64,000 bases of DNA from Calliopum simillimum (taxonomy: Eukaryota > Arthropoda > Insecta > Diptera > Lauxaniidae): assembly GCA_951812925.1 (NCBI GenBank), contig OX638371.1, positions 80,609,697 to 80,673,696 on the forward strand, given 5' to 3'. Numbering within the stretch: position 1 is the stretch's first letter; each line of letters begins with the position of its first letter. Below are positions 1 through 9,739 of this stretch, piece after piece. Position numbers and translations under genes: made by a program. The notes beneath the pieces were generated by a model. The model ran no database searches. It was not told where the DNA came from and saw only the letters and a program-made list of their open reading frames with translations.

Positions 1-521
1 TGTATGTTTGGTGCAGACTACCTTCGGTCATCTCTTTCCACCAGAACTGACCCGTATAATACAAACCTCTATGAATTTCTGCTTGTTGGCCCCGCACGAT
101 TTAAGTACATATAGGATGTCCCAAACTTTTACAAAAACTCCGATTTCGGCGACTGCTACGTTTTCCGCCGTTTCTTTGTGATCTTGGTCGCCCCGTTTTT
201 GGTTTGTACAATGCTTTACCGGTCTCTTCAAACTTCTAAACCCATTTTCAAATGAGGGGTATGCTTGTATAACTTGTGAGATATTATTTATTAGAAATTT
301 CAATAATTAAAAAGTGGGCGTGGCACTAAACTGATAACGCCCACTCTTCGACCATTGTTTGGTAATTATTTTCGGTAGTTACTCACCTACAAAATTTCAT
401 TAAAATAGCTTGTATATATAACGTGTTCATATTTTCAAACCTTAAGAAGTGAGTGTGTATAATAAAGCCCGATCATTGCATGGTTAACACGTTCGGCACC
501 TACCAAATTTCATCAAAATAA
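1..521. repeat. Decayed intergenic repeat units flanking the first hAT-like element
   Basis: No gene is supported here. From about 260 onward there are diverged copies of one module: 'CTTGTATAACTTGTGAGATAT' near 266, 'AAATTTCATTAAAATAGCTTG' near 395, and 'AAATTTCATCAAAAT' near 506. The last copy is split by the hAT-like insertion and resumes at 2322 with 'TATAACTTGCGAGATATAACG'. A 'GGGCGTGGCAC' block at about 317 belongs to the same type of sequence. Positions 1-260 hold nothing I recognise. Confidence 0.5.
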
Positions 522-529
522 GTAGCTTG

Positions 530-2321
530 TAGTGATGGGAACTATTGAATGATTTCAACTATCGCCGAATGATTTTTTTCGTTCATGAACGATTTTGCTG
601 AATGAAATTTTCTGGTGAATTCTCTCATTAAGCACAAAACATTTTTTATATAAAAAAAATAAAAACTCCCAAACATATGACTTCTTTAATCCTGGGCTCA
701 TTTTATCACAAAATTGTAATGACAATATTTCGAAATCAAGCAAATAGTGTTCCTATGGTTATTTGGTGCGCTGAATTCGAATCTGCAACCAGTTATTCTA
801 TATCAGGTCAGATTTTCGAAACACAATAATACATTTTTTTTCAAGAAAAATCATTAATTTATTTGAAAATGTTCAACAATTCAAAAGTGAATGGCAGTGT
901 TTGAACATCGTTTGTATTTTGTTGGGTCCCTTTCAAGTATAAGAGTCCAGCAATAGTCTCCCAGCATGCTTTTGTCCCAAAAAATACGTAATGAATTTTT
1001 TGTAAGTTTTATTTATTAATGAGAAGTATAACGAACATAAATAACTTTATATAAAGAGAACTAGACCTGATGGTGGATTTCTGGCGCCAGATTTGAATCC
1101 ATAAATAAGATAAGACAAAATATTTTTAGAGGCTTGTGTGCTTTTTTCTTGACGATTTTCAGAAAAAATATTAATAAAGAAGAATGTAAAATAAATAAAC
1201 ACAAAAATGTCAGAATAAATAATGCCAGAGATGCTCAAGATCTAAGCGAAATGCATAGATTGATTTATTCAAAATAATTCAATCGTTTCATTCATAACTA
1301 ACGATCGTTCATGAATGATTTATTCAAAACAATTTTATCGTCTTCGTTCATTACTAAAAATCATTCATGAATGATTTATTCAAAACGATTCATTCGTTTG
1401 CGTTTATTACTAAAAATCGTTCATATATGATTTATTCAAAACAATTCAATCGTTTCATTCATAACTAACAATCGTTCCTGAATGATTTATTCAAAACAAT
1501 TCAATCGTTTCATTCATAACTAACAATCGTTGAATTTTATCTTCTTGGTTCATTACTAAAAATCATTCATGAATGATTTATTCAAAACGATTCATTCGTT
1601 TTCGTTTATTACTAAAAATCGTTCATATATGATTTATTCAAAACAATTCAATCGTTTCATTCATAACTAACAATCGTTCCTGAATGATTTATTCAAAACG
1701 ATTCAATCGTTTCATTGATAACTAACAATCGTTCAATTTTATCTTCTTCGTTCATTACTAAAAATCATTCATTAATGATTTATTCAAAACGATTCATTCG
1801 TTTTCGTTTATTACTAAAAATCGTTCATATATGATTTATTCAAAACAATTCAATCGTTTCAATCATAACTAACAATCGTTCCTGAATGATTTATTCAAAA
1901 CGATTCAATCGTTTCATTGATAACTAACAATCGTTCAATTTTATCTTCTTCGTTCATTACTAAAAATCATTCATGAATGATTTATTCAAAACGATTCATT
2001 CGTTTTCGTTTATTACTAAAAATCGTTCATATATGATTTATTCAAAACAATTCAATCGTTTCATTCATAACTAACAATCGTTCCTGAATGATTTATTCAA
2101 AACGATTCAATCGTTTCATTGATAACTAACAATCGTTCAATTTTATCTTCTTCGTTCATTACTAAAAATCGTTCATATATGAATTATTCAAAACAATTCA
2201 ATCGTTTTCGTTCATTACTAAAAATCGTTCATAAATGATTTATTCAAAACAATCGAATGAATGAATTTTTTGTAGACTATCGAATAACTTGATAGTTTTT
2301 ATTCGGTGATTCCCATCATTA
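530..2321. mobile_element. Non-autonomous hAT-like DNA transposon
   Basis: The ends are inverted repeats, TAGTGATGGGAA at 530-541 and TTCCCATCATTA at 2310-2321. They are flanked by identical 8-bp copies of GTAGCTTG (522-529 and 2322-2329). An 8-bp target duplication and a short T/CAGNGATGGGAA-type end are hallmarks of the hAT superfamily. Joining the flanks restores an uninterrupted copy of the surrounding repeat, which confirms the insertion. No transposase is encoded, so it would need a trans-acting hAT enzyme. Positions 735-825 hold a module also found at 50 kb, and 1250-2270 is a tandem array. The small minus-strand frame at 555-743 is not convincing as a gene. Confidence 0.85.
1250..2275. 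repeat. Tandem array with 202-bp higher-order unit
   Basis: The array is built from diverged subunits of roughly 45-60 bp sharing 'ATGATTTATTCAAAAC', 'ATTCAATCGTTT' and 'ACTAACAATCGTT' or 'ACTAAAAATCGTT'. The marker 'CGTTCCTGAATGATTTATT' recurs with its first G at 1474, 1676, 1878 and 2080, exactly 202 bp apart each time, which defines a higher-order repeat of about four copies. Each higher-order unit contains several subunits. The array lies wholly inside the hAT-like element. Confidence 0.9.
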
Positions 2322-2329
2322 GTAGCTTG

Positions 2330-2610
2330 TATAACTTGCGAGATATAACGTATTTAAATTTCGAAAATCAGGACGGGCATTTTATTTTTACGCCCAATTT
2401 TTTTAAAATTTTCACAAAAAGTTATATCCATGCAATTGAAAATCAGTCGGAAGAAAATAGCCACAAAAAAAAAAATAAAAAATAACGCCCAATTATTGAA
2501 ATGAAATAACGCCCCAAAAACAAAATCAAAATAATAATTTGTGGAAACAACGCCCAAAATGTTGGGCTTTATTTTGTCAAAAGTGTTGGCGTTATTTCCA
2601 AAATGAAATG
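2330..2610. repeat. 'AACGCCC' dispersed repeat, copy 1
   Basis: Several short phrases built on 'AATAACGCCCAATTATTGAA', 'AACGCCCAAAAT' and 'ATAACGCCC' occur between about 2380 and 2590. The same phrases recur at 62985-63235. The minus-strand frame across this stretch (2354-2698) is AT-rich and phenylalanine-rich, with no recognisable domain. I treat the stretch as a decayed repeat. Confidence 0.5.
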
Positions 2611-4940
2611 AAGTGTTCTCATTTTGTAACACAAGAAACAAATGATACCGATATTTAGAGGACAGAAATGTCATTGTGGAACTGTGATAACAGAACACTA
2701 CTCAACAAAAGTCAAATCTGTCTGACTTAAATTTATATAGTATGCGTAAGATGCTTTCGTTTTGAGACCCTCCTCGTTCAAACCCTAGAAAATTGTAAAA
2801 CATGTATTTCTATTAAATTTGTTAAAGGTCTCTGTTTACTCAAGCCATCCCACAAGTTACTATAAATGCAACTTCAAATTATTTTCAGATGCTTCTTACA
2901 GCATTACAACATCACTGGCGATTTGACGTACTTTTAGAGATTTTATTTTAGTATTCCAACTCTAATTTACAAAAGCTACTTCTTAACTACGAAAAATAAA
3001 AAAAATAATAATATTGAGCAGAGCTCAGACAATTCTTTATTGTCACAAAGCTGTAAAAAATATTAGAATATTCGCTATTTTTCATGCTTTAAAATGTTTC
3101 AATTCCACTTCGTAAATGCAGTGGTTTGCATGTCCTTAAAAGTACATATCTACACAAATGTTCTGGTTTTTTTGCTTGTGCATTTAAGTTCTGGTTGCGA
3201 ATTTATAAGCAGAATAAATTTGCATTAAGCAAACAATTTTGAAAATAAATACGCCACGTTTTGAATTAAAAAAAAAATGAATGATGTATTTTAGAAAGAT
3301 TTCAAACACAAAAAAATGAAAACATCTTTGACATAGTTAACTTAGGGACTATCTAAGATAGAATATTCTGTGCCCCAAAATGTGTTTTATGGTGCATTTC
3401 TGGCGATTTAAATGACATAATGATGAAGATCACTTTTCAGTTTTCTACAAGATCTACGAGATCCTTCGAGCATTTCCCGGGAAAAAAGACAGGTTTACTG
3501 TAAAAAAAGAGTTTTATATTTTTCAAAAATGTGATCCAGTGTTTTCATACGAATTAATATTTTTCCAAAAAATTTATAATTTACCTATAACTTTATTAAT
3601 ATAAACACAAAAACCAATTTATTTCCTTCAAAGTGATATGTAATTTGTGCCTGACTTTTCTTCATAAATACTCTGTATATGCTATCGAAGGTATAAGCCG
3701 TCTTATTAAGATTAACTTTGGTTAGTATCTTATAAGACGAGCTCAAGATCATGATTCATTTATTCTACCGATGGGAAATTCTCAGAAAGTTCTTTTTGGA
3801 AGTTTGAATACATTTTCACTCGGCGCCATCAGGTTTGAGTAATTTTTTTTAAAGGTGCTGAATGTACGCGTAAAAAAGATGGTGTTGAAAAGATTATGAA
3901 AAAAAAACTAAATTGTTCACTACTGATGCCATAATTTGCATGTCTATATTTGCATAAAAAACATATATCGAAGCAAAATGAACTGATCTGTAAGTTAACT
4001 ACAATACAACTTAATGATAACAAGTTGAAAAGAGAAAGAAATAGTGATAACAATAAAGTAAGTAAAAGCGACAACAAACAATGCGTTAATTAGATGCGCA
4101 AACAGCGTGTTTACTACAGCGCTCCCAAGAATTCCAAACAAAATAATTAAGCAAAATAAAAGTACGGTAGTAAAGTACATAAACGAGTCAACAACAAAGG
4201 CAACACAGGTAAAAGGGGAGCTGCTGAAGAACAAAACGTCCTTTGACGACAGCATAGTACAGCAAATTGAGTTTCCAGTTGTAGGCTTCTGTTTTTTTTT
4301 ATGCCTTTTCTGCCTTTTGTTGTTTTCCCACAAAACTTTCTGTTAAGGAAGTTTTTGAAGGAAACAAATTCTCTTAATGAAAATGGTACAATATGAAAAA
4401 AAAAAAACATTGGGGAAATTCCAAAAATTTGAGTTTTTGTATTAATATTCGTATGTAAAAAGGATCAACATTACAGCGTTTATTGATGACACACAAACTC
4501 AGCCTTTTGAAGAAACTTTCCAGTAAGTTTTGGCACAATTGCGGTTCTTTTTCGCATGTAAATATTAGCCCCATTGTTGTTCTTAAGCATCTCAATCATT
4601 GTTTAAGCATAGTCCCATGGAAAAAATCTAAAAAATTACAATGAAAATCTTCTCTTTGTGAAATTATACTGTCATAAAATTGTTCACACTAAAAATCAGC
4701 CTCCAACTTCAAGCCAAAAGAGTCAATTATTATCGCTCATGGGTTAGCAAAACTGTTAATTTGTGCTGCATGAAAGAACCTAAAGCAGATATGACTTACT
4801 TGCCGGTATTTTTGATTCTTAAACCACAGCGATCGTTACCGCGAAAACTCGCTTATATATGATTGTATAGTGGCGAAAAACATCGCAAAAGTTTGTAGAA
4901 CAAAAGTCAAAAAAATTTATTAGAATCGATTTACGGATAT
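2611..4940. other. No gene recognised; AT-rich sequence
   Basis: This is 2.3 kb of AT-rich sequence with no supported gene or transposon. Several overlapping frames on both strands between 3829 and 4600 are low-complexity and show no domain. A short dyad lies near 3690-3740 ('AGCCGTCTTATTAAGATTAA' facing 'GTATCTTATAAGACGAGCT'). Confidence 0.5.
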
Positions 4941-4950
4941 ATGATAAAAT

Positions 4951-5290
4951 TTAAAATGTAAGTAAGACTGGAAAGACTAGTTTTAAAAACGAAGTTTGAT
5001 AAGTTAACTGGTGCAGAAACTGTTCCGAACCTGACGAAGTAGAAACGGTAGAACATGTCATTTGCCAATGCCCAGCGCTAGCCAGACGCAGAATGGCTAC
5101 TCTTGGGCAGGCTATGTTCGGCTCCATAAAAGAGGTAGCTGGAATAGTATTATCAAAACTGGAACCTTCGATATTGATAAAAATCATGAAACCAGAACAA
5201 TACTATTCTCCTAACAGAAGGATGTTGTGGACGTAGTCGGTCTATGTGAGGTTTTTGCTCTTCGCAATTACCGCCACCCTAACCTAACCT
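4951..5290 (+). pseudogene. 3' end of a non-LTR retrotransposon (ORF2 C-terminus and 3' UTR)
   Basis: Reading from 5006 to the TAG at 5234-5236 gives about 76 residues beginning NWCRNCSEPDEVETVEHVIC. This carries the Cys-x2-Cys ... His-x2-Cys-x-Cys-Pro knuckle found downstream of reverse transcriptase and RNase H in R1/Jockey/I-type non-LTR elements. The 'ETVEHVICQCPALARRR' run is the usual form of that motif. After the stop a short 3' UTR ends in 'CCGCCACCCTAACCTAACCT'. The reverse transcriptase is absent, as in a 5'-truncated copy. The longer open frame on the other strand (4951-5187) is its antisense shadow. I am confident of the class, not of the exact clade. Confidence 0.75.
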
Positions 5291-5399
5291 TGATAAGTTC
5301 CAGACTTTTTGAATTTTCCCCACAGAAATTTTAAATCCAACATTGCTCCCGTCAAAGGCTTGAAAATACTAAGGGGACTCTGTACCATAAATGTCAATG

Positions 5400-6140
5400 G
5401 TTAAGAAGCGTTTTACTGAGTTTTGTATGGTCGTACCAGCACAAGTGATGCCAAACGTGAGCCGAAAGGAGGCGTCTCGTCAGAAATCGTCAATAAAATC
5501 CATGGAATGATATTAGACACTTGGAAAATGAAAGTGCGTGAAGTAGCTGAGGCTATAGACATCTCAACTAACGGATTCATCGCAATTTACATAAATATTT
5601 GGACATGAAGAACTTTCTCCGTGGTGGGTGCCCCGATTGCTCACTCGATCATAAACGAAACTGTATGACTACTTTAAAGGATAGTTTGACGCATTCCGAA
5701 CGAGTATAGCCGTTTCCTTACGTGGACAAAACATGGATCCGTCACAAGATTCCAGAGACCAAGATCCAATTACGATAGTGGATTCCTTCGGGAGAACGTG
5801 CACTAAAGAAAGCTAAGGTGGGTCTGTCGTCCAACAAAATCATGGGCACTGTTTTTTGGGTTCAGGCGGTATCATTCACATCGATTATTTTGAAAAAGGT
5901 AGAACGATCACCGCTGAATAGTATTTCGATCTTTCGAGCAAATTCGATATTGATTTGAAGCAAAAACAACCGCATATGGCAAAGAAAAAATTGCTGTTTC
6001 ATCAAGACAATGTACAGGTGCACACATTTGTAGGCACCATGGCAAGAACTCATGAATTGGGCTACGAACTGCTACACCATCCAACGTATTGTTCGGACTT
6101 AGACCCCTGCTTCTATTAAAAAAAAAAAAAAAAAAAAATT
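5400..6140 (+). pseudogene. Dead mariner transposase (irritans-like, DD34D type)
   Basis: Translated pieces follow the mariner order: 'YGRTSTSDAKRE' (about 5424), 'VSSEIVNKIHGMILDTW..KVREVAEAIDIS' (about 5480-5575), 'VDKTWI' (about 5725), 'GERALKKAKVGLSSNKIMGTVFW' (about 5790-5860), 'MAKKKLLFHQDN' (about 5977-6012) and 'MARTHELGYELLHHP' (about 6040-6083). The first catalytic block reads VDKTW rather than the usual VDETW, and several stops and frameshifts break the frame. Similarity ends at a run of about 20 A residues (6118-6138), just where the third catalytic Asp should appear. The wording resembles the irritans subfamily. No terminal repeats were identified. Confidence 0.85.
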
Positions 6141-7967
6141 CGACCATTATCGTCATAATTATGAAGTACCATCGAAAAATCGATAAATGCAGTCAATTAT
6201 CCTAAAACAACAGTTGATAACAGTGGAAAATGTTGACGAAATTTAGGAAACAATAAAATTTGAAAAGTTACCAAATGTCCATAAAGTTCGAAAAACAAAA
6301 AAGCTGACTTAAACAAGTAAGAAACCATTGTCGAAATATTTTGAAGAAGTACTAAGTATTGTAAAGCATTGATAAATTATAAAATCAATGCGTCAAATAA
6401 ATCGAAGATTTCCCGTTGTACACTTTAATTTTTTTGTGTAAGTTCCTGTGGACTATGTAACAAGTGAAATTTCAAAAAGAATAACGCATGCCATTGCCAT
6501 GGAATTGCCCATAAAGTATAAAAGAAAATTTTTACCATATTTTGCTTGGAAAAACTTTACCCTCAAAAAGTGCATTCTATGCGCTTTTATTTTCAATTTG
6601 TTTGTTCTTTAACTTTTTTTTTGTGTATGTTTTTTTGTTCGTATTTACGAGTGTAGTACCTTGTAACTTGCGAGAACTATTTCTTCCTAACCTCAGTATT
6701 TTTATTTCGGTTATGGTGAACCCAAACGGAAAACAAACAAAAACAAAAGCAACAAAAAAATTGGCATTTGTCTTAAGGATTATGTGGGAATTTAACTGTG
6801 CGCCCAAGGCTAATGCAACATAACCAGCAAATACAGCAACAACAAAAACAATATTTGTTGCAACAGCAAACCACTCATGTACAAAATATCTGCAATTCCA
6901 ACATAAACAAGCACTCATGTTCCCGATTCTTTTCATTTTTTTTTCTCTCCCCACATTTTGCTGTGCTCCATCACATCTCAAGTCAGTGGGACTTTGTAAC
7001 GCCCAACTCCTTACTATGCTATCCAATTTTGCAACGAACGCGCTCAAGGATTCAATTTAAGTTCAAGTAGTAGTATCATTGCTTTGGCATATATAAAATC
7101 CCAACGAAATGCAGAAACTGCGTGTTTATCCTGGTTATTACAATTTGTCAATGTGCATTGTTTGTGTGTGTAATATGTATGTGTGTGTGTCAGTAAGTTT
7201 TCACAATCGATGGCCTTATGGAAAAGATGGCGTAAAATGCCATTTATTTTAAAGTTGTCCAGATTGTTCATAGGGAATATCTAATTTTTACAAGGCCAAA
7301 CTAGTGCATTTGAAATGTGCTAGGACAAATTGATTGTAAAACAATATAACAGATAAAAACTTTCAAGTATTGGTAAATTTAGAAGAATAATATTGTTTTT
7401 TTTTTTTAATGTTAAAACTACTTTGGTCTAACTCGCTACGAATGAATAATGTTGGTTTAAGAAAACTTAATTTCAATTTCAAAAATAATGAAACCTCAAA
7501 ACTGCGACGTATTTTGAACTTATTTATGGACACTATACATATTTGTACTTCCCTGGTCTTTATCTTTTTTAAAATCACACATATCATTTACGCCATTCTT
7601 ACATATAAGTGACATTTTTTTCCTATTGGGTTTCATATGTTGCTTCTATGAGTTTATGTGCAATTTTTCGTTAGTTTTTTTTTTTAACTTTTAAGCATGG
7701 GTGTCATTGAATAGATATAAAAACTTTGAAGAATTCGAATTTGAACGTTGTCACGCAGCAATTCACAAGGAGGATATTCAAGGATTTCATAATTTCATTG
7801 AAATAATAAAAAAGTTGAAATTTCTCAGATTTTTTGAAATTGAGAAGGTTTATTTATTCAAAGTACGTGCAAAGAAAGATTTATTGTCAAAGTGTGATAA
7901 AAGCAATCAAAATAAGTGAGCACAGGATATATCAGATTGCATTTATATAAATATGTAGTTATGCACA
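6141..7967. other. No gene recognised
   Basis: This stretch contains CA/AACA-rich low complexity at 6810-6870, a TG tract near 7165-7190, and poly-T tracts. The 156-residue minus-strand frame at 6577-7047 and the Gln-rich plus frame at 6798-7070 overlap on opposite strands and show no family motif. I regard both as chance frames. Confidence 0.5.
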
Positions 7968-7969
7968 TA

Positions 7970-9248
7970 AAGAGTTTTTCAATAGGGACGCTACAAAAGT
8001 AGACCGATAGGGACAGCAAACGACGCCATATTTTTTCCCGCTCTCTTGACATTTCTCTTCAGTAAGGTTTGCCATTTCATCATGGAAAGATATACGAGCC
8101 AAAAACGAGTAGAAATTATTAAAATTTACTACCGAAATTCGGAGTCAGTGGCCTCAACTTTAAGAGAGCTACGTCCAATTTATGGTCGTCATAATCGTCC
8201 TACCAGATCATCAATTGAGCGTCTAGTGGAAAAATTTGAATCCACAGGCACAGTACAAAATTTTCCCGTGCCAGTGATACAAAGAAGTGCCCGTAGTGTC
8301 GAGAATATTGCTGCTGCTGAGGCTTCAGTTCAAGAAAGCCCAAATGTGTCTCTCACACGTCGTTCTCAAGCGTTGGGCATCTCTGGCGAATTTTGCGAAA
8401 AGATCTTGGCCTACATCCTTACAAGATGAAATTGACGCAAGAACTGAAGCCGCTTGACCACTAGAAGCGTCGTATGTTCGTGAATTGGGCTGAGCAACAA
8501 CTTGAAAATGATTCGGATTTTCATCGAAAAATCATCTTTAGCGATGAGGCTCATTTCTGGCTGAATGGCTTCGTCAATAAGCAAAATATGCGTTATTGGT
8601 CAGGCAGCAATCCACACGTACTCCATGAGTCACCATTGCATCCCGAAAAAATTACAGTATGGTGCGATTTATGGGCCGGCGGCGTCATTGGGCCGTACTT
8701 CTTCCGTGATGATCAAGGCCGGCACGTTACTGTGAATGGGAATCGCTACAGTTCAATGATAACCGAATATTTTTGGCCCGAATTCGATGATATTGACTTG
8801 GACAATATGTGGTTTCAACAGGACGGCGCAACAAGCCACACAGCGAATGTCACAATCAATTTATTGAAAACCAAGTTTGGTGAACGTGTTATCTCACGAA
8901 ATGGCCCAGTCGATTGGCCGCCTCGGTCGTGCGATTTGACTCCGTTAGACTATTTCCTGTGGGGCTACGTCAAGTCAATGGTCTATGCCAACAAGCCAGC
9001 GACGATTGATGAACTTCGTACGAATATCGATCGTGAAATTGCAGCAGTATCGGCCGATTTATGATTGAAAACTGTCGAAAATTGGGTTCAGCGTCTGGAC
9101 TTCTGCAAGCGTGCCCGTGGTGGCCATGCAAAAGAAATCGAGTTCCATACATAATGGCATCGGAATGAATAAAGAATTTCATTGATATCTAAAACCGTTT
9201 TTGTTTTATTTAAAAAAACTTTTGTAGCGCTCTTATTGAAAAACCCTT
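7970..9248 (+). mobile_element. Full-length rosa-like mariner (DD41D) element
   Basis: The terminal inverted repeats are about 30 bp: the left end begins AAGAGTTTTTCAATAGGGAC and the right end is the complement of AAGGGTTTTTCAATAAGAGC, both continuing into GCTACAAAAGT. The ends are flanked by TA at 7968-7969 and 9249-9250, the expected Tc1/mariner target duplication. The length, 1279 bp, is typical of mariner. One transposase pseudogene fills the interior. Confidence 0.9.
8082..9154 (+). pseudogene. DD41D mariner transposase with three lesions
   Basis: The reading frame starts at ATG 8082 (MERYTSQKRVEIIKIYYRN) with an N-terminal helix-turn-helix region, then 'RSVENIAAAEASVQESPNVSL'. A frameshift near 8385-8396 moves the frame, which continues RKDLGLHPYKMKLTQELKPL. 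Next come an in-frame TAG at 8462-8464 and a long open part (8474-9061) holding the catalytic core: IIFSDEAHFWL, WFQQDGATSHT and CDLTPLDYFLWG. A TGA at 9062-9064 precedes a last stretch ending at TAA 9152. The spacing between the second and third catalytic Asp is 41 residues, which places it in the DD41D (rosa) group. All three Asp residues are kept. The element is inactive by its breaks but probably fairly young. Confidence 0.9.
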
Positions 9249-9285
9249 TATAAAAAAGACTTGTCTTTTAAAATAATCATTTTAG

Positions 9286-9640
9286 GGTAAACCCGGGAGA
9301 TATGGCACCTTTTTTGTTGAACTGCAATAAAACCAAAATAAAAAACATTTTTAAAAAAACTGAACAAGAATTTATTCTTGAATTAATTTAAAACAAGAAA
9401 CAGTACTTCAACTTAATTAAAAATTATTGCAAATATGTTTTTTCCATTTAAAAAAAATGCGATAAAGTGCCAAAGCACCCTAGGTGGCTTTTAAGTTTTT
9501 GTTGCCAGAATTGTTGCATGTTTTCGTATAATGTTTCGTACATGTATCATGTGACCACATACGGCACATTACGCATTGGATCCAATCATCTGGCTTAGTG
9601 GTTTGTGCAGTCTTCCCCACAATTCAATTCATTGACAAAA
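9286..9640 (-). pseudogene. 3' end of a pogo-like DNA transposon
   Basis: On the minus strand, 9480-9621 reads TAQTTKPDDWIQCVMCRMWS, then HDTC and further residues to a TAG at 9482-9480. The Asp-Trp-Ile-Gln-Cys-x2-Cys-x4-His-x2-Cys pattern is a zinc-binding tail seen in many insect pogo/Tigger-type transposases. Downstream of the stop is an AT-rich 3' region, then a possible terminal sequence reading (plus strand) GGGTAAACCCGGGAGATATG near 9286. The rest of the transposase is not present. A PHD-like finger from another transposon family remains possible. Confidence 0.45.
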
Positions 9641-9739
9641 TTGAATTATCTCGCGAAAATCTCCATGCAATGATTGTTTATGACTTTCGAGTAGGTTTAA
9701 CTTAACAAGGTTGTATCGATAGCTCAAAAGGGTTTTTGG

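Noticed and set aside
28..303. 91-codon minus-strand frame at the window start
   Set aside because: The segment 'ETAENVAVAEIGVF' faintly recalls mariner N-termini, but no continuous similarity could be followed, so no call was made.
1250..2275. Possible CRISPR-like repeat array
   Set aside because: The units are contiguous and diverged with no unique spacers, and the context is eukaryotic. It is a tandem satellite inside a transposon.
4951..5187. 78-codon minus frame
   Set aside because: It is the antisense shadow of the non-LTR zinc-knuckle coding on the plus strand.
6577..7070. 156-codon minus frame and overlapping 90-codon plus frame
   Set aside because: They overlap on opposite strands, are low complexity, and match no family motif.
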